A stretch of DNA of 5,538 nt from Chitinophaga pinensis (GCA_945872805.1 CAMCBE010000158.1:1-5538), one strand, 5' to 3'; shown: positions 1 through 5,538, counted from the stretch's first letter. Notes: generated by a model from the letters alone, not told the origin. Numbers and translations are program-made.

Positions 1-13
1 AAAGAGAGGGTAT

Positions 14-51
14 TTAAACAAAAAAGCGCCAGACCTATCTGGTCTAGCGCT
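14..51 (-). terminator. Intrinsic terminator of the DUF1573 gene pair
   Basis: Bases 25-35 and 41-51 form an 11-pair stem around a 5-base loop (36-40), beginning 22 bases past the stop codon of the minus-strand gene at 73-489. Read as minus-strand RNA, the stem is followed by UUUUUGUUU (24-16). The strand can be decided from one pair: positions 30 and 46 give a G-U wobble in minus-strand RNA but a C-A mismatch in plus-strand RNA. The hairpin is therefore fully paired only for the minus transcript. It marks the 3' end of the two-gene unit. Confidence 0.85.
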
Positions 52-72
52 ATCATATTCGTTGAATTGATA

Positions 73-489
73 CTATTTCTTTGGAAGCTTATCAAAATCA
101 GCAGCATTTAGTACTTCCCCGCTAATTTTTAACTCAAAAGGGGCATCAACACCTTTAATTTTCACAAAGATGGTTTTTTCAAATGGACCAGGAGCAGCTG
201 CATTGAAACCAGCCTTTAACTTATCATCCTTGGCCTTCATAATAGGCTGCTTTGGCCAAGTAGGTGTAGTACATCCACATGACGCACTGGCCGTTTCAAT
301 AATGAGTGGTTCAGTGCCTATATTTGTAAATTGAAAATCATGCGTAACGGGTACACCTTGTTTAATTTTTCCGAAATTGAATTTAACTTCTTGAAATTTC
401 ACCAGCTCTTCTGCTTTTTTGCTTACGCTTTGGGCAAAAGCAGTAAATCCAAATGAGAACACGACAGCTAGGAGTAAAAGTTTTTTCAT
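73..489 (-). CDS. Exported DUF1573 domain protein (first of two paralogues, downstream gene)
   Basis: This 138-residue protein is complete. Residues 1-19 are a typical Sec signal peptide (MKK, a hydrophobic core, then AFA before Q20), so the mature protein is probably periplasmic. The rest is one DUF1573 domain, an Ig-like beta-sandwich of the ASH/MSP/Hydin type, at about residues 34-128. Its hallmarks are FNFGKIKQG near residue 38, the ASCGCTTP block near 69-76, GFNAAAPGPFEKT near 94-106, and a closing ISGEV strand. DUF1573 proteins are abundant in Bacteroidota and have no established biochemical role. The turn usually rich in Pro-Gly before the GFN strand is replaced here by the charged run KAKDDK. 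The gene follows a paralogue by 31 bases with no terminator or clear promoter between them, so it is probably co-transcribed with it. It ends in TAG before a strong terminator. The family call is secure; the function is unknown. Confidence 0.92.
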   Translation of the reverse strand: MKKLLLLAVVFSFGFTAFAQSVSKKAEELVKFQEVKFNFGKIKQGVPVTHDFQFTNIGTEPLIIETASASCGCTTPTWPKQPIMKAKDDKLKAGFNAAAPGPFEKTIFVKIKGVDAPFELKISGEVLNAADFDKLPKK

Positions 490-520
490 TGTTTGTTTTT
501 TAATAGTTGGAGAGTGTATT

Positions 521-979
521 TTATTGTTTTATCGTTTTTAAAGTTGCAATTGCTTGATTTAACGGTGCAGGCCCTTCTGGTATGGGCCAAACAGTACCCT
601 TTATGGAAATCAACTGAGTATCGCCGCTATTTCCATATTGTACAGCAATTGTTTTCTCAAAGTTACCTACAGTAGCGGAATTATAGCCTATTTTAATCTC
701 CGCTTTACCGCCTGCAGGGATTGCATCATGATTCCACTCAGGGGTGGTGCAACCACAAGAAGCATGCACATTATTTATGGTCAAGTCATGACTTGTTAAA
801 TTAAGTACTTGGAAACGATGCTGCACCGGCTTCCCTTGTGGAATTTTACCAAAATCATACTCTTTCTCTACAATGCCTAACCCTTGGGCAGGGGAATTTA
901 AAACACCTATTTGTCCATATCCCAAGCTAGGAACGATTGATGCAAGTGAGAAAAATAGGATAAATAGGTATTTCATCAT
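521..979 (-). CDS. Exported DUF1573 domain protein (second paralogue, upstream gene)
   Basis: The protein has 152 residues from the chosen start. The frame is open as far as 1069, but the ATG pair at 979/976 is preferred: it places a hydrophobic signal peptide (MMKYLF through about GYG before Q23) at the N-terminus, whereas the longer form would bury it and would run through the candidate promoter and an inverted repeat. The mature part is one DUF1573 domain with YDFGKIPQG, the same ASCGCTTP block as its neighbour, GYNSATVGNFEKT, and a final IKGTV strand. A proline-rich tail of about 20 residues follows. The two paralogues align without gaps from the FGKI motif to the FEKT motif, but their DNA differs even over ASCGCTTP, so the duplication is old. 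The protein is probably periplasmic or surface-associated; its function is unknown. It is the first gene of the minus-strand pair. ATG 976 is an equally good start. Confidence 0.9.
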   Translation of the reverse strand: MMKYLFILFFSLASIVPSLGYGQIGVLNSPAQGLGIVEKEYDFGKIPQGKPVQHRFQVLNLTSHDLTINNVHASCGCTTPEWNHDAIPAGGKAEIKIGYNSATVGNFEKTIAVQYGNSGDTQLISIKGTVWPIPEGPAPLNQAIATLKTIKQ

Positions 980-993
980 ACTATAACGTAGGA

Positions 994-1001
994 TAAAATT
1001 A
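994..1001 (-). promoter_or_regulatory. Possible -7 element for the DUF1573 pair
   Basis: On the minus strand these bases read TAATTTTA, one mismatch (final G) from the Bacteroidota -7 consensus TAnnTTTG. Transcription would start about 9 bases before ATG 979. I see no TTG at proper -33 spacing, so this is a weak call. The 11-base inverted repeat at 1010-1047 lies immediately upstream of the box. Confidence 0.25.
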
Positions 1002-1009
1002 GTTATTGT

Positions 1010-1047
1010 TTTCAATTTTACCGGATGAAGTAACGTTAAAATTGAAA
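1010..1047. repeat. Perfect 11-base inverted repeat in the divergent intergenic region
   Basis: TTTCAATTTTA (1010-1020) is the exact reverse complement of TAAAATTGAAA (1037-1047), separated by 16 bases that do not pair. It lies between the DUF1573 pair and the aminotransferase, just upstream of the possible -7 box of the former and about 60 bases before the -7 box of the latter. No U-run follows either arm and the arms are AT-rich, so a terminator is unlikely. A two-half-site operator for a dimeric regulator is possible but not shown. Confidence 0.5.
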
Positions 1048-1106
1048 TACCCCCGGTTTCTGACTGCACTTATTTTATTCGGAAATATTCATCAAGAAAA
1101 ATTATA

Positions 1107-1114
1107 TAATTTTG
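1107..1114 (+). promoter_or_regulatory. -7 promoter element of the aminotransferase gene
   Basis: TAATTTTG is an exact match to the Bacteroidota -7 consensus TAnnTTTG. It ends four bases before the ATG at 1119, so transcription would begin at or within a base or two of the start codon, giving a leaderless message. No good TTG appears 17-23 bases upstream, so the -33 element is weak or absent. Confidence 0.6.
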
Positions 1115-1118
1115 TACC

Positions 1119-2315
1119 ATGCTTAAACCATCTGAAAGAGGGGTCACTATGCCAGCATCACCCATAAGAAAGCTGGTTCCCTTTGCAGAAATCGCAAAAT
1201 CGAAGGGTATTCATGTTCACCATTTGAATATTGGCCAACCTGATATTGAGACACCTCCCTCCATGATTCAAGCCGTAAAAGATGCGGATGTTAAAATCCT
1301 CGCCTATAGCCATAGTGCAGGCAATGAATCTTATCGTAAAAAATTAGTCGGCTACTATAAAAAAGCAGAGATTGAAGTTGACTTTGATCAAATCATTGTT
1401 ACCACAGGAGGAAGTGAAGGAATTGTATTTGGCATGATGGCCTGCATGGATTTTGGAGACGAAGTGATTATTCCAGAACCCTTTTATGCAAATTTTTCCG
1501 GATTTGCTGTTATGGCCGGAATAAAAATCATACCAATCACATCACATATTGAAACTGGTTTTTCCCTGCCTCCTATATCTGAATTTGAAAAATTAATTAC
1601 ACCAAAGACAAAGGCCATTTTGATTTGTAATCCAAATAATCCAACAGGATATTTATACAGCAAAGAAGAAATGCAGAGCCTTGAAGATATCTGCCTAAGG
1701 AATAACCTTTTCCTATTTTCGGATGAAGCCTATAGGGAATTTTGCTACGATGGCGTAGTAACTAGCGCCATGCAACTTAAACGAATCCCTGATCATGTGG
1801 TACTCTTTGAGACGATTTCAAAACGCTACTCAGCATGTGGTGCACGTATAGGCGCATTGATAACAAAAAATAAACTCGTCTATGAATCGGTAATGAAATT
1901 TGCACAAGCACGATTAAGTCCTCCAGGCCTTGCGCAAATACTAGCCGAAGCAGCCATAGACCTACCAGATAACTATTTTGAAATAACTAAAGCAGCCTAT
2001 TTATCAAGAAGAAATCTTGTAGTTGAAAGACTTAATAAAATGCCTGGAGTGTACTGTCCAACTCCGGGTGGCGCTTTTTATGTCATCACAAAACTCCCCA
2101 TTGATGATGGCGATACTTTCTGTCAGTGGCTTTTGGAATCATTTTCACATAAAGGACAAACACTTATGCTTGCTCCTGCAAGTGGATTTTACATAACATC
2201 TGGACTAGGAAAAAATGAAGTCAGGATTGCTTATGTGATCAACAATGAAGAAATTAATCAAGCAATGGATTGCTTGGAAGAAGCATTGAAGGTTTATCCT
2301 GGAAGAATTGATTAA
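1119..2315 (+). CDS. PLP-dependent aminotransferase, class I/II (aspartate aminotransferase-like)
   Basis: This 398-residue cytoplasmic enzyme is complete and of normal length for fold-type I aminotransferases. Such enzymes transfer an amino group between an amino acid and a 2-oxo acid through pyridoxal phosphate. Visible motifs in order are MPASPIRKLV (11-20), the substrate-side loop LNIGQPD (36-42), the cofactor-loop TTGGSEG (95-101), NPNNPTG (171-177), SDEAY (201-205, with Asp202 facing the pyridine nitrogen and Tyr205 the ring oxygen), SKRYSACGARIG (234-245, with Lys235 as the Schiff-base lysine and Arg243 a phosphate ligand), and Arg369 in EVRIAYV as the expected alpha-carboxylate anchor. 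All key residues are present, so it should be active. The start at 1119 is supported because the preceding residues resemble the usual N-terminus before MPASPIRKL. The substrate cannot be read from sequence; aspartate, aromatic amino acids and methionine are all possible. A -7 box sits four bases upstream. The gene is alone on its strand and its stop overlaps the convergent transporter gene. Confidence 0.93.
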   Translation: MLKPSERGVTMPASPIRKLVPFAEIAKSKGIHVHHLNIGQPDIETPPSMIQAVKDADVKILAYSHSAGNESYRKKLVGYYKKAEIEVDFDQIIVTTGGSEGIVFGMMACMDFGDEVIIPEPFYANFSGFAVMAGIKIIPITSHIETGFSLPPISEFEKLITPKTKAILICNPNNPTGYLYSKEEMQSLEDICLRNNLFLFSDEAYREFCYDGVVTSAMQLKRIPDHVVLFETISKRYSACGARIGALITKNKLVYESVMKFAQARLSPPGLAQILAEAAIDLPDNYFEITKAAYLSRRNLVVERLNKMPGVYCPTPGGAFYVITKLPIDDGDTFCQWLLESFSHKGQTLMLAPASGFYITSGLGKNEVRIAYVINNEEINQAMDCLEEALKVYPGRID

Positions 2316-3166
2316 AATTTATTGGTAAGAAGAATACCCAATACCACAAATACAGATCCGTATAAAGTATGGGGTTCTAATTTTTCATGCAATAATAACA
2401 CTGAAAGAATAAGAGCAAATACAGGAATCAAATTGTTGAAAACAGCTGTACGTAACGGTCCAATTTTACTAATCCCTTCATAATACCAAACAGCAGCAAT
2501 AACTGTTCCAAAAAGTCCAAGATAGATAAGGGCCAACCAGATTCCTGAGCTAACATGAAGAGGAAACTGCTCTGTAGGGACAAAACACATTAACATTATC
2601 CATCCAGTTATAGTAGCCCATGTAGCCGCCTTAAATGGCTTCATTTCTTTTAGTGCATCGCTTGCGAAAAATGTATACAAGGCCCAAACCACAGGGCAGC
2701 CTAACATAAATGCATCACCCCATTGAAAACTAGAAATCAGTCCGGCTATATTCCCTCTAGAGATTATAATAACAACTCCTATAATAGACAATATCGCACC
2801 TAATAATCTAATTGGGCGAACCCTCTCTTTGTATCGAATCGAAGAAAGAATCATTACAAAAACGGGATTTAAGGAGACCAATAAAGCACCATGACTAGCA
2901 GGCACCAATTTCATTCCTTTGAAGAAAAAAAAACTGTACCCAAAAATTCCTGTAAGCCCAAGTAAAGCAACTTGTAAGAATTGTTTTTTAGAAAGGCGAA
3001 AGGTATTTTTATCTTGAAAAAGAGCAATGGGGATCATAAACAAAATGGCAAATGCATAACGAAATGAAGCGCCAGTGAATGGCCCAAAAACCTGCGCAGC
3101 AATACGTGTACCAATGAATGTGCCTGCCCAAATCAACGCAACTAAAACAAGTTTAAAATATATCAC
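2312..3166 (-). CDS. EamA-family (drug/metabolite transporter superfamily) permease
   Basis: This 284-residue inner-membrane protein has about ten hydrophobic helices arranged as two EamA repeats, roughly residues 4-136 and 150-283. Typical landmarks are LIWAGTFIGTR in helix 1, the SHGALLVSLNPVFV stretch, RYKERV closing helix 4, then in the second half the NNLIPVFALILSVLLLHEKL signature with its conserved glutamate and a final GSVFVVLGILL helix. DMT permeases of this form export or import small metabolites such as amino acids or nucleosides; the substrate here is unknown. The start is GTG at 3166: no ATG exists between the upstream in-frame stop and this codon, and the next internal Met would remove helix 1. 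A TAnnTTTG box lies four bases upstream. The gene follows the dehydrogenase gene by 59 bases on the same strand with no terminator, so read-through is also likely. Its stop shares TTAA with the stop of the convergent aminotransferase. Confidence 0.9.
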   Translation of the reverse strand: MIYFKLVLVALIWAGTFIGTRIAAQVFGPFTGASFRYAFAILFMIPIALFQDKNTFRLSKKQFLQVALLGLTGIFGYSFFFFKGMKLVPASHGALLVSLNPVFVMILSSIRYKERVRPIRLLGAILSIIGVVIIISRGNIAGLISSFQWGDAFMLGCPVVWALYTFFASDALKEMKPFKAATWATITGWIMLMCFVPTEQFPLHVSSGIWLALIYLGLFGTVIAAVWYYEGISKIGPLRTAVFNNLIPVFALILSVLLLHEKLEPHTLYGSVFVVLGILLTNKF

Positions 3167-3170
3167 ACTA

Positions 3171-3178
3171 CAAATATA
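3171..3178 (-). promoter_or_regulatory. -7 promoter element of the EamA transporter gene
   Basis: On the minus strand these bases read TATATTTG, an exact match to TAnnTTTG, ending four bases before the GTG start at 3166. The geometry is the same as at the aminotransferase gene and would yield a leaderless or nearly leaderless transcript. No TTG is seen at -33 spacing. It may be an internal promoter within a dehydrogenase-transporter transcript. Confidence 0.5.
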
Positions 3179-3225
3179 CCGAAGAGAAGATGATGTTTAG
3201 AATTGAATTTAAATAACAGTGAATA

Positions 3226-4239
3226 CTAATCAAAATTAATCAGTGCTTTGATAACCGCTTGATCAGGCTGAGTAAGTGAGGAGAAATCAAATACAACTTG
3301 ATTAAATGCTACGCTATGAGTAACCATATCAATCGGATTGACTTCGTTGTTTTTTATAGACTGTATTACTTTTTCAAAATCAAATCGTGTTGCATTTCTA
3401 CTACTCATCAATACTGCTTCTCGTTTATGAAACTCAGGATGACTGAAAGATATGCTACCAGTTTGTAGTCCAACTAAAATATATTTACCCGCATGAGCCA
3501 TATAATGAAAGCCATTATTAATTGCATTCAAATTACCCGTGGCATCAAAAACGATTAATGCCATAGAAGCATTTGTCATGGTGCTCAATACCTCTGAGGC
3601 ATTTTGTGTTGAAACATTAATACTATCTGGAATACCGAGTACTTCTTTTACAAAATCTAGTCGATGCGCATTACTATCCATTACGATCACCCTTGCACCA
3701 GCAAGGCGTGCATAGTGAATAACTCCAATACCAATGGGTCCGGCACCAACAACCAACACATCGTCGCCATGATGAATTTCAGCCCGATCAACGGCATGAC
3801 AACCAATCGAAAGGGGTTCAACCAATGCGAGTTCATCTATCGACAGGCCCTGACTTTTTATCAACAAAGAAGAGGGAACCAAAAAATATTCAGCCATTGC
3901 TCCATCACTATGCACCCCAAGCACATTTAACGAACTACAACAATTGGTTTTACCTTTTTTGCAGGCAATACAACTGCCACAACTTATATATGGTATAACG
4001 GTAACTAATTCGCCACTAGTAAATCCTTCAGCATCTCCCTCAATAAATTCAGCAGCAATTTCGTGACCTAAAATTCGCGGATAGGTAAAAAAGGGTTGCG
4101 TACCGTCGAATGCATGCAAATCAGTACCGCACACTCCAATACGACGAACTCGAATTAAGGAAAACCCTTTCTTCAAGGTGGGCATCTGCCTCTCTTCGTA
4201 TGTTAGACTTCCCGGAGTACTGCAAACAATAACTTTCAT
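3226..4239 (-). CDS. Zinc-dependent alcohol/polyol dehydrogenase, L-galactonate oxidoreductase (LgoD/YjjN)-like
   Basis: This 337-residue cytoplasmic medium-chain dehydrogenase is complete. Catalytic zinc ligands are visible: Cys37 in GVCGTDLH, His59 and Glu60 in GHE, and Glu141 in VEPLSIG. A structural zinc site is formed by Cys87, Cys90, Cys93 and Cys101. The Rossmann motif is GAGPIG (165-170), and Asp188 at the end of the second strand indicates NAD rather than NADP. From memory, E. coli LgoD (YjjN) shares several uncommon stretches: QPFF-YPR-LGHE, VIPY followed by the cysteine cluster ending KTNCC, DATGN, and SHPEFHKRE followed by SSRNAT. Oxidation of a sugar acid such as L-galactonate, or of a related polyol, is therefore plausible, but other RspB/sorbitol-dehydrogenase-like substrates cannot be excluded. 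The frame extends to a TTG at 4254, but that codon lies inside the candidate -7 box, so ATG 4239 is chosen. The EamA transporter gene follows by 59 bases; a secreted glutaminase-like gene is divergent. Confidence 0.9.
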   Translation of the reverse strand: MKVIVCSTPGSLTYEERQMPTLKKGFSLIRVRRIGVCGTDLHAFDGTQPFFTYPRILGHEIAAEFIEGDAEGFTSGELVTVIPYISCGSCIACKKGKTNCCSSLNVLGVHSDGAMAEYFLVPSSLLIKSQGLSIDELALVEPLSIGCHAVDRAEIHHGDDVLVVGAGPIGIGVIHYARLAGARVIVMDSNAHRLDFVKEVLGIPDSINVSTQNASEVLSTMTNASMALIVFDATGNLNAINNGFHYMAHAGKYILVGLQTGSISFSHPEFHKREAVLMSSRNATRFDFEKVIQSIKNNEVNPIDMVTHSVAFNQVVFDFSSLTQPDQAVIKALINFD

Positions 4240-4251
4240 CGTAAGATTATT

Positions 4252-4285
4252 CAAATGAAAATAACCAATTAGATTGAAAATTCAA
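4252..4285 (-). promoter_or_regulatory. Candidate promoter of the dehydrogenase gene
   Basis: On the minus strand a TTG (4285-4283) is followed after 23 bases by TTCATTTG (4259-4252), which differs from TAnnTTTG only at the second base. The box ends 12 bases before ATG 4239. The spacing is at the long end of the Bacteroidota range. The TTG lies in the right arm of the palindrome at 4273-4286. Confidence 0.35.
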
Positions 4286-4286
4286 T
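4273..4286. repeat. Short palindrome between divergent dehydrogenase and glutaminase genes
   Basis: ATTGAA (4273-4278) and TTCAAT (4281-4286) are exact reverse complements separated by two bases. The palindrome is roughly central in the 82-base divergent region and overlaps the candidate -33 TTG of each direction. This is suggestive of an operator, but six-base arms in AT-rich DNA can occur by chance and ATTGAA is common elsewhere in the window. Confidence 0.35.
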
Positions 4287-4303
4287 ATGAAACACTAAAT
4301 TCA
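4274..4303 (+). promoter_or_regulatory. Weak candidate promoter of the glutaminase-family gene
   Basis: TTG at 4274-4276 is followed after 19 bases by TAAATTCA (4296-4303), which matches TAnnTTTG except at the last two positions. The leader to ATG 4322 would be about 12-15 bases. The spacing is right but the -7 match is poor. Confidence 0.2.
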
Positions 4304-4321
4304 ATTCCTTAAAGAACTTGT

Positions 4322-5538
4322 ATGAAAAAAAATATTTTAATCGCCTTTCAATTTCTTCTAGCACTAAGTATAAGCGCTCAGGTAAAGCAAATGCCAGCAT
4401 ATCCGTTAATTACACACGACCCTTATTTTAGCATATGGTCCTTTACAGATAATATAAACGAGTCTTCAACAAAACATTGGACTGGAGCAGAAAATTCATT
4501 GGTTGGGACGATTAAAGTTGATGGCAAAGCATATACATTTTTGGGAGAGTTCACATATCCTATCGAAACAATTCTTCCAACAGGTTCAATCAATCCAGTA
4601 AGTTGCTTATTTACAGAAAAAGATCCGGGTGCAGGATGGATGAATGAAAACTATGACGACAAACAATGGAGTAATGGCAAAATGCCATTTGGTGATGGTT
4701 GGAATGATGCGGCGGCCACACCATGGAAAACATCAAGTATTTGGGTAAGAAGAACTTTTGAGTTGAATGATATCAATATTGAAAAACTTGTCCTTCAATT
4801 AAAACATGACGAGGATGTTGAAGTATACATCAACGGAATCAAAGCATATAGCTGCGCCGATTTCAGCATAAGCGTTAAAGAATTTCCATTATCTGACGAA
4901 ATAAAAAAATCCTTAAAAAAAGGAAAAAATATAATGGCCTTGCATTGTATTAATACACATGGCGACTCATGGGTAGATGCAGGACTTGGAAAACAGAAAA
5001 AAACAACGGGTCAGTTGAAAGCGAAACAACTCGACGTTAATGTTACAGCCACTCAAACAACCTATCGATTTGCCTGTGGCCCCACAGAACTTAGTGTAAA
5101 TTTCACATCCCCACTTATTGCATCTGACTTGGATTTGCTATCTAGACCCGTCTCCTATGTTCAGTTCAGTGCAAAATCGTTGGATGGCAAAGAGCATAAC
5201 GCTGAGCTTACTTTTGCTGTATCAGGCGATATAAGCAAGGATGAAAAATCTCAATCAATAGCCTTTGAAAAAGGTCAGTATGCCAATATAAATTATATAA
5301 AATCCGGCGTAACAAATCAAAAAGTTCTAGGAAAATCAGGAGATGATGTTCGTATTGACTGGGGACATGCTTATTTAGCCACTTCAAATTCAACCATTCA
5401 ACTTTCTACAGTTTCTATTGATAAGTTGTTAAGCATTATTGAAAATAAAAAGGGAAATGCTAATAAAACAGCTAAAGAACAATACTTAGTTAGCTCAATG
5501 AAATTGAAGATTGGCTCAGATAAAACGCCATCATCCAT
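4322..5538 (+). CDS. Secreted glutaminase (GtaA-type), N-terminal part, cut by the window end
   Basis: The frame is open from ATG 4322 to the window edge (405 codons plus two bases) with no stop. Residues 1-19 form a Sec signal peptide (MKKN, a hydrophobic stretch, SISA before Q20), so the protein is exported. Residues about 24-95 match DUF4964, with the characteristic PAYPLITHDPYFSIWS opening and a TGAENSLVGTIKVDG segment. Residues about 97-215 look like a jelly-roll carbohydrate-binding-type module as found at the N-terminus of GH2 enzymes: paired tryptophans around YDDKQW, WVRRTFEL, then DEDVEVYINGIKAY and a GKNIMALHC strand. From about 235 the DUF5127 region begins, including NFTSPLIASDLDLLSRPVSY and later DWGHAYLAT. 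Family members continue into DUF4965 and DUF1793 and are named for fungal glutaminase A, which hydrolyses L-glutamine to glutamate and ammonia; many bacterial members are uncharacterised. More than half of the expected protein, including the C-terminal domains, lies outside the window. The upstream gene is the divergent dehydrogenase. Confidence 0.88.
   Translation, partial: MKKNILIAFQFLLALSISAQVKQMPAYPLITHDPYFSIWSFTDNINESSTKHWTGAENSLVGTIKVDGKAYTFLGEFTYPIETILPTGSINPVSCLFTEKDPGAGWMNENYDDKQWSNGKMPFGDGWNDAAATPWKTSSIWVRRTFELNDINIEKLVLQLKHDEDVEVYINGIKAYSCADFSISVKEFPLSDEIKKSLKKGKNIMALHCINTHGDSWVDAGLGKQKKTTGQLKAKQLDVNVTATQTTYRFACGPTELSVNFTSPLIASDLDLLSRPVSYVQFSAKSLDGKEHNAELTFAVSGDISKDEKSQSIAFEKGQYANINYIKSGVTNQKVLGKSGDDVRIDWGHAYLATSNSTIQLSTVSIDKLLSIIENKKGNANKTAKEQYLVSSMKLKIGSDKTPSS

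Noticed and set aside
493..675. A 60-codon plus-strand open frame
   Set aside because: It lies almost wholly antisense to the well-supported DUF1573 gene, has no recognisable domain, and begins in the gap between the two paralogues without a promoter-like box.
980..1069. A 30-residue N-terminal extension of the upstream DUF1573 protein
   Set aside because: It would place the signal peptide internally and would run through the candidate -7 box and the 11-base inverted repeat; the ATG pair at 979/976 gives a normal exported protein.
2318..2341. Weak hairpin (ATTGG with CCAAT) near the convergent stops, considered as a bidirectional terminator
   Set aside because: The stem is short with a bulge, lies inside the transporter coding sequence, and is not followed by a U-run on either strand.
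3167..3225. Possible terminator between the dehydrogenase and transporter genes
   Set aside because: Only short AT palindromes such as ATTTAAAT are present, with no GC-containing stem and no U-run.
3664..3930. An 88-codon plus-strand open frame
   Set aside because: It is antisense to the Rossmann and zinc-binding part of the dehydrogenase. Its composition (many His, Asn, Gln, Thr) is that of a shadow frame and it resembles no known protein.
4240..4254. A TTG start for the dehydrogenase at 4254
   Set aside because: The TTG is the end of the candidate -7 box and would normally not be transcribed; ATG 4239 gives the standard family N-terminus.
5208..5393. A 61-codon minus-strand open frame
   Set aside because: It is antisense to the glutaminase-family gene, which has a continuous frame with clear domain matches; no domain or promoter supports the minus-strand frame.

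Overview
The window looks like an ordinary chromosomal stretch from a member of the Bacteroidota, probably an environmental or free-living lineage. The evidence is the gene content (two DUF1573 periplasmic proteins, a secreted GtaA-type glutaminase with a DUF4964 start), the low-to-moderate GC, the absence of Shine-Dalgarno sequences before most genes, and several matches to the Bacteroidota -7 promoter element TAnnTTTG placed just upstream of start codons. The genus cannot be fixed from this sequence.

Layout. (1) Positions 14-979, minus strand: two tandem exported DUF1573 proteins, 31 bases apart, ending in a strong intrinsic terminator at 14-51. (2) Positions 980-1118: a divergent intergenic region with a perfect 11-base inverted repeat and a consensus -7 element. 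(3) Positions 1119-2315, plus strand: a complete PLP-dependent class I/II aminotransferase. (4) Positions 2312-3166, minus strand: a 10-helix EamA/DMT transporter, convergent with the aminotransferase; the two stop codons share one TTAA. (5) Positions 3226-4239, minus strand: a zinc-dependent NAD-type dehydrogenase resembling L-galactonate oxidoreductase (LgoD/YjjN), 59 bases upstream of the transporter and possibly co-transcribed with it. (6) Positions 4240-4321: an 82-base divergent intergenic region with a small palindrome that overlaps both candidate -33 elements. (7) Positions 4322-5538, plus strand: the N-terminal part of a secreted glutaminase-family protein that runs off the window. 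No intergenic stretch exceeds 300 bases.

How the genes relate. The two DUF1573 genes form a convincing small operon. The dehydrogenase and transporter could act together in uptake or efflux and oxidation of a sugar acid or polyol, but the substrate is unknown and the transporter has its own promoter-like box. The glutaminase is divergent from the dehydrogenase and may share its control region. The aminotransferase appears to stand alone. I see no tRNA, rRNA, CRISPR array, insertion sequence, phage or defence gene, and no sign of a novel multi-gene system. The most interesting signals are regulatory: two genes whose -7 boxes end exactly four bases before the start codon, which suggests leaderless transcripts, and the inverted repeats in the two divergent promoter regions.
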